In this document: piece after piece, positions 23,061 through 34,156 of the stretch
How the letters are laid out: each line of letters opens with the position of its first letter
Position numbering within the stretch: the first letter of the stretch is position 1
Origin: Capitulum mitella
Lineage: Eukaryota > Arthropoda > Thecostraca > Pollicipedomorpha > Pollicipedidae
Reading direction: 5' to 3'
Assembly: GCA_030062745.1 (NCBI GenBank)
Contig: CP099841.1
Location: 15,995,213 to 16,059,212, forward strand
DNA length: 64,000 nucleotides
Position numbers and translations under genes: made by a program
The notes under the pieces: generated by a model
Databases searched by the model: none
Seen by the model: the letters and a program-made list of their open reading frames with translations, nothing else
What the model was told of the DNA's origin: nothing

Positions 23061-24274
23061 TTAACCCTATTCCCGGAGGGCTAGACGGTATGGTCGATTC
23101 CCGCAGGAGGGGCGGATTCCCCCCCCCCCCGAGATCTCGAGAACCACTCGTCCGATTTCATCGCAACAAACAGCAATCGATTTGCCGTGACGTGAACTAC
23201 ACTTTTATAAAAAGAAATTTTCAAAATTTTGAAATTTAGGGATACAGAGGGGCAAAAATGTCAAAATTAGGGGTACTTTTGGACTTCTTATACCGCCGTT
23301 GTTTATGAACCGATTTCAATGAAACTGGCATGAATCGAGAGATTATGGATAGGGCTTTTACCATGGCTGCACAAATCTGAAATTTCGAGAACATTCATGG
23401 ACGTTCACAGGGTTTTAAAAATAGGAGGATTAGTTTTCTAACAACTGAATGAACAAAAAAGGTAAAAACACTTTTTTGGCTTCTGCTAGGCATGCTATGC
23501 CAAAGAAATAAAAATCGCATTACAATGTTTGTATAATGTTAGCATAGGCGGTGCCAGGCACATGAAAAGGGGGGAACTGTCATGGTCACACGTTCTTCAG
23601 ATCATCTTGTGACCTTTGACCTTAAATGACCTCCACGTGACCTTGGGGTCACTTGGAATGATTTCGTGTGCATTTGGTATTATCTGTAAACGTTTTCAAT
23701 CATTTGAATTCACTCTATTTCAAAAATTTCATTTTATGGCTATTGCGATATATGGTTTGCGCACTGACATTTTAGGTCATAGCTCCGTGACCCGACCTGA
23801 TATCAAGCTGAAACTTGATACACAAGTAGAGGGCACCTTTGTACGTGATATGTATTCCGGGTTTTGCATTTGAAAAAAAAAGCGCAAAAATTACTGCAAA
23901 AAAACAAATTTTGACTTTTGACCTTGACCTGACCTTGTAAAGTGACCTCAGATAAACGAAATTTTGTGTGCACATTGCCAACTATTTAGCTATACATCCA
24001 TGTAAAGTTTTAAGTTCTATCTTAAAAACTCTGTTTTTGACAGACATTTTTCTTTTACCCTCAACATGGCCAAAAATGGCCTGAGGTTCCTCCCAAAAAC
24101 GTTGCCTGGCTCCGCTCCTGAGCAAAGTAGAATTGTGAAATTTTGTCACAGCGCGTAGAAAAAATAGCTAGGAAAAGTCACCAAGTTCCGTGAAGCTGCG
24201 TTAAAAACCCTGGAATTGGCAAGCAAAAAACCCGAGGGGGGCGGATTCAGCCCCCCTGCCGGGAATTGGGTTAA
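23061..24274 (+). mobile_element. Family 1 TTAA element, copy C (cleanest copy)
   Basis: Starts TTAACCCTATTCCCGG (23061) and ends CCGGGAATTGGGTTAA (24274). The 16-bp ends including the target site are inverted with a single mismatch. Length 1214 bp. Subterminal G/C palindromes follow at both ends. No transposase is encoded. It interrupts the mariner pseudogene, so it moved after mariner inserted. It carries a perfect DR1 and a perfect TCAAGGTCA (listed separately). Confidence 0.9.
23610..23622 (-). promoter_or_regulatory. Perfect DR1 nuclear-receptor-type site in copy C
   Basis: TGACCTTTGACCT, i.e. AGGTCA-A-AGGTCA on the minus strand, a consensus direct repeat with one-base spacer as bound by RXR/USP and HNF4-type dimers. 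The same 13 bases recur perfectly in copy G at 45066-45078, with one mismatch in copy E at 29598-29610 and in copy B near 18178-18190. Further TGACCT words follow within 30 bp. Occupancy is not shown by sequence. Confidence 0.5.
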
Positions 24275-24739
24275 GAAATGGCCAAATCAGCCGCAGCTTT
24301 TTTCTGCTTGATGTGACGATTTCCACGAACCAGCTCATGGGCACGTTTTTTGGCGAGTCTCGTCCGTTGCCGTCACGAGCCTCCCCGACCGCCGCTTGTC
24401 ACGCAGGCTTGCATTTCCGGCGTCAATAGTTTTCGGCCTTTTCGCCCAGCGTCTCACAGTATACCACTCATACATTGTTCGCCACAAACCGCTCGCAATT
24501 TTCGATAGATGACGACGGGAGCAACTCGCTCGGACTTTGAAAAATTCAGTAACTGCACGATGCTTAAACCGCACGTCCTCGCCGGCCGTCACCGTGACGG
24601 CGTTGATAGTGACATACTCTGCAAGACATATCTCATGTTTTCTCGCGTTTTGCACATGCCAAGAATCATGTTGATTCCATCTTCTATATCGCTCGCAAGG
24701 ATGACAGATTCGACGGTCCAAAACCAGTTATAACCCAGT

Positions 24740-25476
24740 ATCATTAACCATAATAAAAAAATCAGACACGAGGCAAAACTTTCAGCCCGACCTCTTAGTT
24801 TGGCCTTTTGGAGCAGCTAAAAAAGATGAGGAAAAAAACTTGATCTCGTGCCTGGTTGTACCCGATATCTCACTGCGTGCATGACAGTTTTAACCAGTGA
24901 CAATCTCGCTCGTGCCAATCATTCTCGCCAGTTCCACTTTCAGACAAGAAATCTTCAAGCGCTTGACCTCTATTGTTGACTTCAGTTAACAAACAGCCAC
25001 GGAAGTCTAAAACCCCAAGGCAAACGGTGGACATCTTATAATGATTGCAAAAGCAAAGTTCTTTTTTCGAGTTCAACTGACTCGTTTTAAATACTTCGTG
25101 CAAACAGGAACTATCTAATCCAGGAGGTACAGCATAATTTGATGACAAACTAATGAGAGTGGAGTACATTATTGAATGTGCTCGAAAGAGGAGCATGAGA
25201 TTGAGGAGTGCAGGGCGTTAATCGTCGGCCGGATCAATTAACATTACAGCCTAGAGGTATCGCCTTGCGATCCCAGGAAATACCGCATGTATTGGCCTGA
25301 ATTGCTTCAGACTGATATAAATAATTTGATGACAAACTGTGTAAGTAAATGACTGCGTATTGACGTGCTTCCATCGATTTAGTGGCCATTCCACGCCATT
25401 GTGAGACGACTGTTGCTAGCTGAAAAGACGATTAAGGACCCAACTCATGACAGACATACAGAGTAGTATACACCCC
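24740..25476. other. Spacer, no gene recognised
   Basis: Unique-looking sequence between the mariner relic and TTAA copy D. Only short open frames without motifs. Confidence 0.4.
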
Positions 25477-26340
25477 TTAACCCTATTCCCGGCAGAGGGG
25501 CTAAATTCGCACCCCCTCGGGTTTTTTGCTTGCCAATTCCAGGCTTTTTGACGCAGCTTCACGAAACTTGGTGACTTTTCCTAGCTATTCCTTCTACGTG
25601 CCGTGACAAAATTTCAAAATTCTGTTTTGCTCAGGAGCGGAGCCAGGCAACGTTTTTGGGAGGAACCTCAGGCCATTTTGGCCATTTTTAGGGGAAAAAA
25701 TGTCTGCTAAAAACAACCTTTTTAAGATAGACCTTAAAGCTTTAGATGGATGAATAGCTAAATAGTTGGACAATGTGCGGATGTAATTTTGTTTGTCTGA
25801 GGTCACTTTGCAAGGTCAGATCAAGGTCAAAAGTCAAAATTTGTTTTTTTTGCAGTAATTTTTGCGCTGTTTTTTTCAAATGCCAAACCCGGAATACATA
25901 TCACGAACAAAGGTGCCCTCTACTTGTGTATCAAGTTTCAGCTTGATATCAGGTCGGGTCACGGAACTATGACCTAAAATGTCAGTGCGCGTACCCTACA
26001 TCACAACAGCCATAAAATGACATTTTCGAAATAGAGTGAATTCAAATGATTGAAAACGCTTACAGACAATATTAAATGCACACGGTTAACGGCTAAGATA
26101 CGGAACCTGCTGGGCTATTACATAAAATGTCCTCGTGCTTACCCTAAATCACGAAGGCCATAAACAGGGCTTGTAGAAATGTTGCCAATTTGGATGAGTG
26201 GAAACGTTTTCAAACACCGTGAAATGGACTCAAGGTCATTTCACGCGATTCTGAGGTCATTTCAGGTCATTTCAGATCAAGGGTAGAAGGATCGAATAGT
26301 CGACCTTATGAGCATGCGACCATGACAGTTTCACATATGT
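25477..26340 (-). mobile_element. Family 1 TTAA element, copy D, rearranged
   Basis: Begins with intact TTAACCCTATTCCCGG at 25477 in reverse orientation and follows the family until about 26085. There the sequence jumps to a second, more diverged partial copy (about 26098-26340) repeating the 'aaaatgtc...acgaaggccataaa' part. The other terminus is missing. Contains TCAAGGTCA at 25821-25829 and repeated AGGTCATTTC words near 26235-26275. Confidence 0.75.
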
Positions 26341-27149
26341 ATTTGAATTGAGACTGAAAAGCGTTAACATGTGCGTTAATATCTCGTATAGAACTCCAGA
26401 ATGTAGGAACACTCATTGGGCGGTGTATGTACCATTCGCCAAAAGGTGGTTTGAATTATCCATGACTTAGGGACAGGACACTGGAATGGACCACAGAGAG
26501 GTAAAAGGTGGGCAGATTCAGGATTTGAGCCTTCATATCCATCTGCAGTGTACAACATGTCTTCATTGGCAGCTGCTTTTCGCTTCACACATATAACCAC
26601 CGAACACCGGTTCGTGCTTGAATTTCTCGGCTCATAGGCAGGATGTCGGGTGGTGTGTGTGTGAGTGTGGATAATGGTAAATGGATAAACCTTTGTCCAT
26701 GTGAAATCCATGACAACGTGCGCTTCATTATTTTGTTCGACTAACTGTATGTTTCTCTTTCCTACTCCATGTAGGTGGCGTCACATTACGATTAATCCAG
26801 AGGGCGACACGTGCCAGACTAAAAAGGTGCGTGTCTACGGGGTGGCGTGTTTAGGGCCTTGTGTGGGCTTAGTTGTGATAAAGAAGTGGACGGAACTAAC
26901 GTTGGTTGTGCTGAGAGATAACCACATCTCTCAGGCCGTGACCAAGGGCGGCAGATTAGAAAGGGTGAGGGGCAGTCGCCCCCATCCGAAAAATCGGGGG
27001 GGGGGCAAACAAATGATTTTGCCCCCTCTAAATCCCGACCGGGGTACTGAGCTTGCGGAGGGACTTTTCAAAATGGTATAAAATAAACGCACTAGGGCGC
27101 GTGTTACATAAATGCAGATTCAAAAGTCCTGGCTAAAAAAAGCCCTCTA
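26341..27149. other. Spacer with G-rich repeat fragment
   Basis: No gene recognised. A short (GT)n tract occurs near 26650-26675, and a G-rich/C-rich pair with GGGGGGGGGCAAAC near 26995-27030 resembles the end of a further transposon but was not assigned to a family. Confidence 0.4.
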
Positions 27150-28075
27150 GGGACCCTAAGGGGCCCCCAGAAACTCATGTACATAGCTGGAGGATCTCTG
27201 GACCTGACCACAGGACCAGGGGCCCTTCATACATATTCGGGGCCATTTGAAAGTCACGGGCCCAAACGCGACTTCATAGCAGTCACGGGGCTCCCCTACT
27301 GCCAATGGTCTCCGAAATACTTCCAGCCAGGCTCCTAAGTCTGGTTGGAAGCCGTGGCTTTCACTTGGACCAAACACACCGACAGCCCTGTTAAAGACCA
27401 GAGACCCTCCAGATATGCAGAGGGCATACCAAGGAGGGCCAGTGGTCCTCGGTATGTCTGGGATCCTTTGGAAGTCAGGGGCCACAGTGCGCCCGTAACA
27501 GCCAGAAGAGCGTCGGAGTTCCAACTGGCCTTAAAATACCCAGAGGACCCCTGGCCAAGTCTGAAGACCTCAGATATATAAAACATGTTCTAAAGAGGGC
27601 CAGGGCCCTTGGCGACCTATGGACCCTTCAAAAGTCAGGGGCCCCGATGAACCGTTAGCAGCCACAAGGACCCCGTCCTTCCAACGGGTAGCCAAATACA
27701 CAAGGACCCCTGGACCTCTCCAGAACATCCTGTACATACTAAGAGTATCTGATTTGATCAAGTCTGGGGCCCTTGGTGTGCTCCTAATAAGGAGAGAGCC
27801 GAAATTCAGGAGGCACAGGGGCTCCAGAATTTCGGTAATATCTCAAATGAATAGGGCCCCTGGACTTGGCCAGAGGCCCTGACCACCTTCAAATAATTCA
27901 ACTACACCCAGAGCTCCTGGTCAAGCTCAAAGGTCCTCCAGGCATGTAGAGGCTACTTGGGAGAGGACCAGGGGCCCTTGGTGCATCCAGGGGACATTTA
28001 AAAACCAGGGCCCCAATGGACCCTCAACATCAGCCACCACCCAGGGACCCTCAGCTTCCATTGGACGCCAGATAT
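27150..28075. repeat. Degenerate tandem repeat of about 165-220 bp units
   Basis: Landmark words recur in order: 'ccaggggcccttggtg' like blocks near 27218, 27437, 27600, 27766 and 27966. Each is followed by 'aaagtcaggggccc', a 'cagccac/cagtcac' word, and 'ccaacgg/ccaatgg...aaatac' before the next block. Spacings are about 219, 163, 166 and 202 bp, so units are old and indel-riddled. GGGCCC and AGGACCCCTGG words are strongly overrepresented. Two more landmark words near 28560 and 28605 suggest the array continues past an inserted segment (about 28085-28400). The many open frames on both strands here are a by-product of the repeat. Confidence 0.7.
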
Positions 28076-28976
28076 ATACCATTTGCAATGGTGTACTCAG
28101 GATTTCGTCCAGGAGAGGGGGCGGACGGGGTCGGGGGGACCTTCTAGCCAAGGTCTCTTAGGTCTCTTTGTGGTTTAAGGACCCCATTTTTGGATCTGGG
28201 GCACTATTTAACTTCGAGATCCTATTTTGATGCTTCGGAGGCCCGTTTTCGACGTGTTTGGCGCCCCTCGAGCGCCGTAAACTCGCAGGAAATTGTGGAC
28301 CCTTCGGCCCTATGGCGCCCCACCACCTCCAGAAGGGCATGGTCCCAGCCCCCTTCCCCCTCCCTCGTTTCTTCTGGGAACACGACTGGGGCTCCTAGTC
28401 TAGTAAAGAGAGCCTCCACGTATGTACATGGGGCTCTAGAGAGGGCCAGAAACCACTGTTTTATTCAGGAGTCAACGGAAAGTCAGGAGCCCTCGTCTCT
28501 CGAAGACCGTCTTCAGAAAATCCGGCACATATCCAAAACCTCTGGACCAAGCCAGCGTTAGGGGCCCTTGGTGTATTCCAGGACCCATTAAAAGCCAGGC
28601 TCGGGGCCCTTGCTGTATTAGTCATTTATCGCAGACCAGGATGGTCTACGAGCAAATTTACAATCCGTCTCATGAAGCATTTGCTAGCTACAAACCGGTT
28701 TAACGCCAATGGTTTACATCGAGAGTGACATGGTCCTACAGCGAGAGTGATGCCTCGCAATGGAATGACACTGCTTTAGACAGAAGGGAGAGCATAACCT
28801 TTACGGCGCTCTTGAAGGTCAAAAGGCATCAGCCAAAATGCACGCCGACCCTTGTGCGCCTGGCAGTCAGGCCATTTTACGTGGCAGTGATGTCACGTCT
28901 CCTCCTCTGCCTCCTCCGCCCCCCACAATACCCACGCCGCCCACCTGCCCCTGCACTGACAGCGGAATTAACGTTC

Positions 28977-30262
28977 TTAACCCTATTCCCCGTAGGGGTA
29001 GAGGATATGGTCGATTCCCGACAAGGGGGGCGCCCCTATTTCTGGAGGGCTAGACGGTAGGGGTTTCGGCCCCCCTGAGATCTCGAGTACAACGTATCCA
29101 ATTTCATCGCAACATACGGCCATCAATTTGCCATGATGTAAGCTTCATTTTATAAAAAAGGCTCCAAATCTTGAAAGGGTTGGATACAGAGGGCAAAAAA
29201 TCAAAAAAGGGAATATTTTCGGACGTAATAACTTTGTTGTTTATGGACCGATTTCAATGAAATTGGCAAGAATCGAAACATTATGGACGGGGTTTTTATC
29301 ATTGGTTATACCTTTGGTCATACATCACGATCATCATCATCAACATACCATTGGCTCTATACCTTGGAATTTTTCAGAAAATTCATAGGCATTCATAGGA
29401 TGAAAAATGGGAGGATTGTTTTCTCTTCAAAAACCGCATTAACAAAAAGTTAAAAACATTCTTTTAGCTTTCACTAATCATGCTATGCTGGAGAAGTACA
29501 AATCTTATTGCATTGCTTGTATAATGTTAGCATAGGCGGTGCCAGGGACATGAAAAAGAGGAACTGTCATGATCACATGTTCATAAGGTCAACCTGCGAC
29601 CTTTGACCTTAAATGACTTCCAGCGACCTTGGGGTCTCATAGAATAATCTTGAGTGCATTTCATATTGTTTGAAAATATTTCCAGTTACTTAACTTTACT
29701 CTATTTCTAAAATTTCATGTCATGGCTCTTGTGATATGGGGCATGCATACTCACATTTTAGGTCAAAGCTCCGTGACCCGACTTGATATCAACCTGAAAC
29801 CTGGTACACAAGTGGAGGCCACCCTTCTACGTTATATATGCCCCGGGTTTGACATTTGGAGAAATAACGCCAAAAGCATTACTATAAAACCAAATTTTGA
29901 CTTTTGGCCTTGACCTGCTCTTGTGAAATGACATCAGATAGATAAAACTGCATTTGTACGCTTACCCAGCCATTTACTTATGAACCCATGCAAAGTTTTA
30001 AGTTTTATCTTGAAAACGCTATTTTTGGCAGCCATTTTCCTTTTACTCTTAACAGGGCAAAATGGCCTGAGGCTCCTCCCAAAAACTTCGCCTGGCTCCG
30101 CCCCTTAGCAAAAAGAACTACGAAATTTTCTTACATTACGTAGAAGGAAAAGTTTGAAAAAGCGACCAAGTTTCATAAAACTGCATGAAAAACCTTGGAA
30201 TTGGGAAGCAAAAAACCCAGGGGGACGGATTCAGCCCACCCACTGCCGAGGACAGGGCTAAT
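28977..30262 (+). mobile_element. Family 1 TTAA element, copy E
   Basis: Left end is TTAACCCTATTCCCCG (TTAA at 28977-28980). The right end is eroded (GACAGGGCTAAT). Length about 1286 bp, slightly longer through a duplicated G/C subterminal piece near 29030-29070 and an ATCATCATCATC insertion near 29330. A one-mismatch DR1 lies at 29598-29610 and TCAAGGCCA (minus) at 29905-29913. Confidence 0.82.
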
Positions 30263-30672
30263 CAGTTTTACCTTGCCATCCGTCTTATCATTTACCTTCA
30301 GTCTGAACTGCATCCATATCTGACAGTTCTGTGTCAGAATCTTGGCATAGAATTTTATCTGGCGGACATTCTTCGCCCGAACCTGCCTCTCATTATTTCT
30401 TCATACACGTCGATGGACAGGCATGACAAACGATTATATGCTGGATAAAAATTAGGCCGACGGTCTCAGCTCATTTTTATGCGGTGGCAAAGCATTCGGG
30501 CTGTTCAGTCAAACATGTCATGTTAATGATGTAGTGGTTGCCTTGGACATTTGTATGTTATTTGACGTGGATAAAATGGTCCGCAGTTGTCTATGACGAT
30601 GATTTCGAAAGATATTCTTTAGAGCTTGCATGCCATGCAGTTTCTTGCAGTTCTCTTCGCCATTTTGGCGCG

Positions 30673-31660
30673 TTGATTCTATTCCCGGTAGGAGGGGTGA
30701 GGAGAGCAGAATCCATCACCCCTCGGGTTTTGCTTGCTTGTAAATTCCGGGATTTTGACGAAGCTTCACGAAACTTGGTCAACTTTCCTACCTGTTATTT
30801 CTGCGTTCTATGGCAAAATCTCGCAATTGTATTTTGCTCGGGCGGAGCAAGGCCACGTTTTTGACAGGGCCACGCATTTTTGGCCCGTTGAAGGTGAATG
30901 AAAAATGACTGCCAAAAAGAAGGATTTTTAGGACAAAACATAAAACCTTATATCGATATGGATATATATATATATGTATATATATATAAATGTGCAAACA
31001 TACCAACAATAAAAAAGATGTTAATCTCACGTCAGTCCATAGGGTTAGGTAAAGGTCAAAAGTCAAAATCTGGTTTTATGTTAACAGTTTTTGGAGTTAA
31101 TCCTCCAGTGCAAACCCAAAATACCTATGACTTAGAAGAGTACCCTATACTCGTGAACCAGGCTTCAGGTAGATACCAGTTCGGGTGACGGAGCTATGAC
31201 CTAAAATGTCAGTGTGCGCGTACCCTATATCGTGAGTCATAAACAGGGGTCTTAGAAACAGAGTTAATTCAAATGATTGGAAACGTTTTTATACAATATA
31301 AAGTGTGCTCAAGGTCATTCCATGCGACTGTGAGGTCACTGAAAGTCATTTAAGATCAAGGGTCATAAACTGGCCTGGTAACATGTGAGCATGACAGGTC
31401 TTCTTTCCATATCTGCCCCTTTTTGTGTTCATGATGGCGCCGTCTGTCCTAACATTGCACGAGCAATGTAATATGATTTGTCTTTCTTCAGTGTAACATT
31501 ACTGGTAAGAGGTAAGAGTGTTCTTAATTTCTTGTTTATTCACGTGTTGATAACATAAACCTCCAATTTTGAAACCCTATGAACGTCTATGAATTTTCCC
31601 GAAATTCCAGACGTTTGGACGAATGGTAAAAGCCCCATCCATAAGCTCACTACTAGATGA
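30673..31660 (-). mobile_element. Family 1 TTAA element, copy F, truncated
   Basis: Reverse orientation, starting TTGATTCTATTCCCGG (decayed TTAACCC) and following the family to about 31660, where it ends without the other terminus. An (AT)n microsatellite at about 30961-30988 has replaced part of the interior. AGGTCA words remain at 31049-31058 and 31310-31370. Confidence 0.75.
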
Positions 31661-31843
31661 GTGTGTTTTGACGATGTTGCCCCGAACCGCATTTTGGCTC
31701 CTCCTGACATATGCAAGCCGACTAAAAACTTCACTTCTGTGGTGGTGACACCCTTGACATGTATATTAAAAGGGAAAGGCATTTTAATGCTCCTCAGTTT
31801 TGATTTCATTGTGAACTTTGAACAGCAAACATATATATACATA

Positions 31844-32520
31844 TTTGTAGCGTGATTTAACCAAAACGCAGTGACTCCTGCCCTTACAAGAAGACGAGAA
31901 TTTTCCTCCACTTTCAGTCTCGTAGTGGTTAATTTGGGTAAACTCGTTTATTATAAATTATTAACTATTATCACTATTAGCTCGAGTATCAAGAATGAAC
32001 ACTGTTTAACCCACCACTGCTGTTAACTCCTGTGATTCATATCCTTCCGGTCGATTTGTTACCATCTTTTAGCACTCACCTGAACCTTTGAACAACTGAA
32101 CCTACAGCCGCCTTAATCTTCGCCGGATACACCTTCGCCTGGCTGGGGCTCATAAGAACCCTCTTCTCAAGCTCTCGAGAACTATACGTCGCACAGAAAA
32201 GTCACAATACCATTGGAAAGGCTTCCGCAAAATTGCAAGAAAGCATGGAGGATTAGTTCAGTCAGGCCAGTATTGAAGTCGCCGGAGGTCATCTTAGGTC
32301 AAATCAGCTGCAGACATTTTTGGCAGAAAACTGTGATAATCAGGTGGTTTATGTAGGTCCAAAGATATTACAGTTGAAAAAAGCCTGATTGACTCATGTG
32401 GTGCGATAAACGAGCACCTGAGACCAAATTTAGCCATTTCATACGAGACTGAAAGTGAAGGAAAAATATCGTAATTTTGTAAGGGCAGGAGTCTGCGTTT
32501 CGGCTAGATCACGCTACAAA
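31844..32520. mobile_element. 677-bp non-autonomous DNA element with ~80-bp terminal inverted repeats
   Basis: 31844-31924 and the reverse complement of 32442-32520 align across about 80 bp. Both begin TTTGTAGCGTGAT, both contain ACTCCTGCCCTTACAA, and both end CACTTTCAGTCTCG, with a few substitutions. No protein is encoded between them. A target-site duplication is not clear, so superfamily is undecided. It is unrelated in sequence to the TTAA families. Confidence 0.8.
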
Positions 32521-34075
32521 TGTGTACATGATGCATATCAAGAATGCAACCATCATATTAAGGGCAAATAGGGTCAGTCTTGCTCAAACATTTGACGCAT
32601 ATAAGTTAGGAATTTCTTGTTGTTGTGTTTGCCGCATTACCACTGAACAGAAACGGCACAGCATAAAATGCAGCAAAATTAGTTCTTGCATTATCCCTTC
32701 TACATCATGAAACCCATGCCCATAGCAATGTCTTCACGTAATTCAGGTAATGGGCGGCGGGCTTGGCCGCAGTGTAAAGTCTGACATTTGATGGGAGTTA
32801 TTTTAGTGACGACCAGGACTTCTATTTAGGAGCCAAACATAAGGGACCTGGGGCAGCAAAACCTAAACAGAAAGAAAGCATTAGCGTGATTCTTATCATT
32901 TGTGGCCAAACAAAGTGTGGAAGCATTGAAAACAGGCAGCATTTTGCAAAATGGCACATCAGGTCAGCCTTCTCCAGATGGTATTAGGTCAATCTTGGAG
33001 AGTAAGTCCTTACAATAAATCAGTGCTTCTAAAGCACACATGGCTGCTGATAAACAATCAAAGACTTTAAACTGATGAAATATTTTCGGTCGCGAGTCTG
33101 AAAATTTGGTGTGAAACGTCATCTGAGCCCAGGGCACGGGTCAAAAGGTAAATTTACATGTGCAAAGGACGTGAGAAGCACCAAAGCGCATTTTTCATTT
33201 TCAAAACCATCGAACTAGCCCCACGTTCTCACCTGATGGTTTAAAGACGACGAAAATCCTGCTGACTTAAGGCCACTGACCATAACATTTTCGAAAAATT
33301 CTAGAAAGCAGAACTGTTGCGCATCTGTCGTGTTCCATCAGTGTCGTAAGTTTCAAGTTAATCGATACATTTCGCAAAAAGCTGACAGTTTATTTTGTAT
33401 TTTTTGCATGTCTACGTAACCCGTCCTGGCTCCGTGACCGAAGTGACGTGAACTTGAGAAATTACAGCAATGTGTAAAAGTATACACGAAAAAGCATCCC
33501 AGCCTTCATGTCTCTGCGGCTGTCCTTTTTCACTATCCTTCGAAAAACCGGAGCAAGATTTCCATCAACCCCCGGCGCGGTGGGGCTTCAGTAACCGCGC
33601 TGACTCAAATCAAAGGCGCATGTATGTCTTTACTGAGCAGTATTTCGCCAGCTTTCTTTCCTGAAGCACTCAAGGAACAGAACGGGGGGAGCGAAAAGTG
33701 GCGGGAAATGACCCTCGTAACCTGTCGTACCGAGAATTTCCTAACAACGTGCAACCACATTCACTGTTTTTAATGGAACTAGGACAAACTGGCCACTCGG
33801 ATCAGACCCATTTTCCCTTTCGCGATCTCGCCAGCCCCGCCGGTCCGCCAGACACCAGGCTGGAGCGACAAGGTCGCCTCCGTCCCCCTCCCCAGCCCCA
33901 GTTGGCCAGCGTGTCTGACCTCGTCACCGGGCCAACCTCGATGCCGGGGAGCGGGAGAGATGATACACTTACCGCAGTGCGAGCGTCCCGTGCCTGGTGA
34001 AAGGCACATCTGCGACCCCCCCTCCCCGGCTCCGCCCAGTGCGATCCAACCTGCCGGCGGCGACCCAGCCCCTGA
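32521..34075. other. Spacer turning into GC-rich upstream region of cuticle gene 3
   Basis: No gene recognised. The last 400 bp (about 33690-34075) are GC-rich and run into the TATA box at 34076; a similar GC-rich flank lies upstream of gene 4. Open frames here have no motif. Confidence 0.4.
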
Positions 34076-34113
34076 TATAAATGGTCGCCGGTCGGCCCTA
34101 GCCCCTACCAGTG
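34076..34113 (+). promoter_or_regulatory. TATA box and initiator of cuticle gene 3
   Basis: TATAAAT at 34076-34082 and CCAGTGAC with its A at 34110, 34 bp from the first T. The ATG follows at 34157, giving a 5' UTR of about 47 bases. Confidence 0.7.
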
Positions 34114-34156
34114 ACTGACGACGCTAGGTGGTGCACTCCTCCGCTCACACACGGAT

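Larger units (their letters stand above)
22790..24720 (-). pseudogene. mariner-like transposase pseudogene split by a TTAA element
   Basis: The upstream (N-terminal) part lies at 24275-24720 on the minus strand. It shows the helix-turn-helix region with FKHRAVTEFFKV, a VRRWAKR-type segment and LRDKRRSGRLVTATDETRQK, the classical 'SGRPVTAT' linker of mariner transposases. The downstream part at 22790-23060 reads HRKVCVRWLPCKLTEEM, RLWVSQELLGIVENE, and the catalytic start GDETWIHHYDPEKK carrying the first catalytic D. Between them sits family 1 copy C (23061-24274) with TTAA on each side. The second and third catalytic acidic residues are missing because the sequence ends near 22795. Stops and frame changes are also present, so it is dead. 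No terminal inverted repeats of mariner were recognised. Confidence 0.85.

Noticed and set aside
27150-28075. CRISPR-like array
   Set aside because: Units are 165-220 bp, degenerate and not separated by unique spacers, and the genome is clearly eukaryotic.
27156-28561. Many overlapping open frames on both strands, some over 120 codons
   Set aside because: They arise from the GGGCCC-rich tandem repeat, show no domain, and occur in several frames at once.
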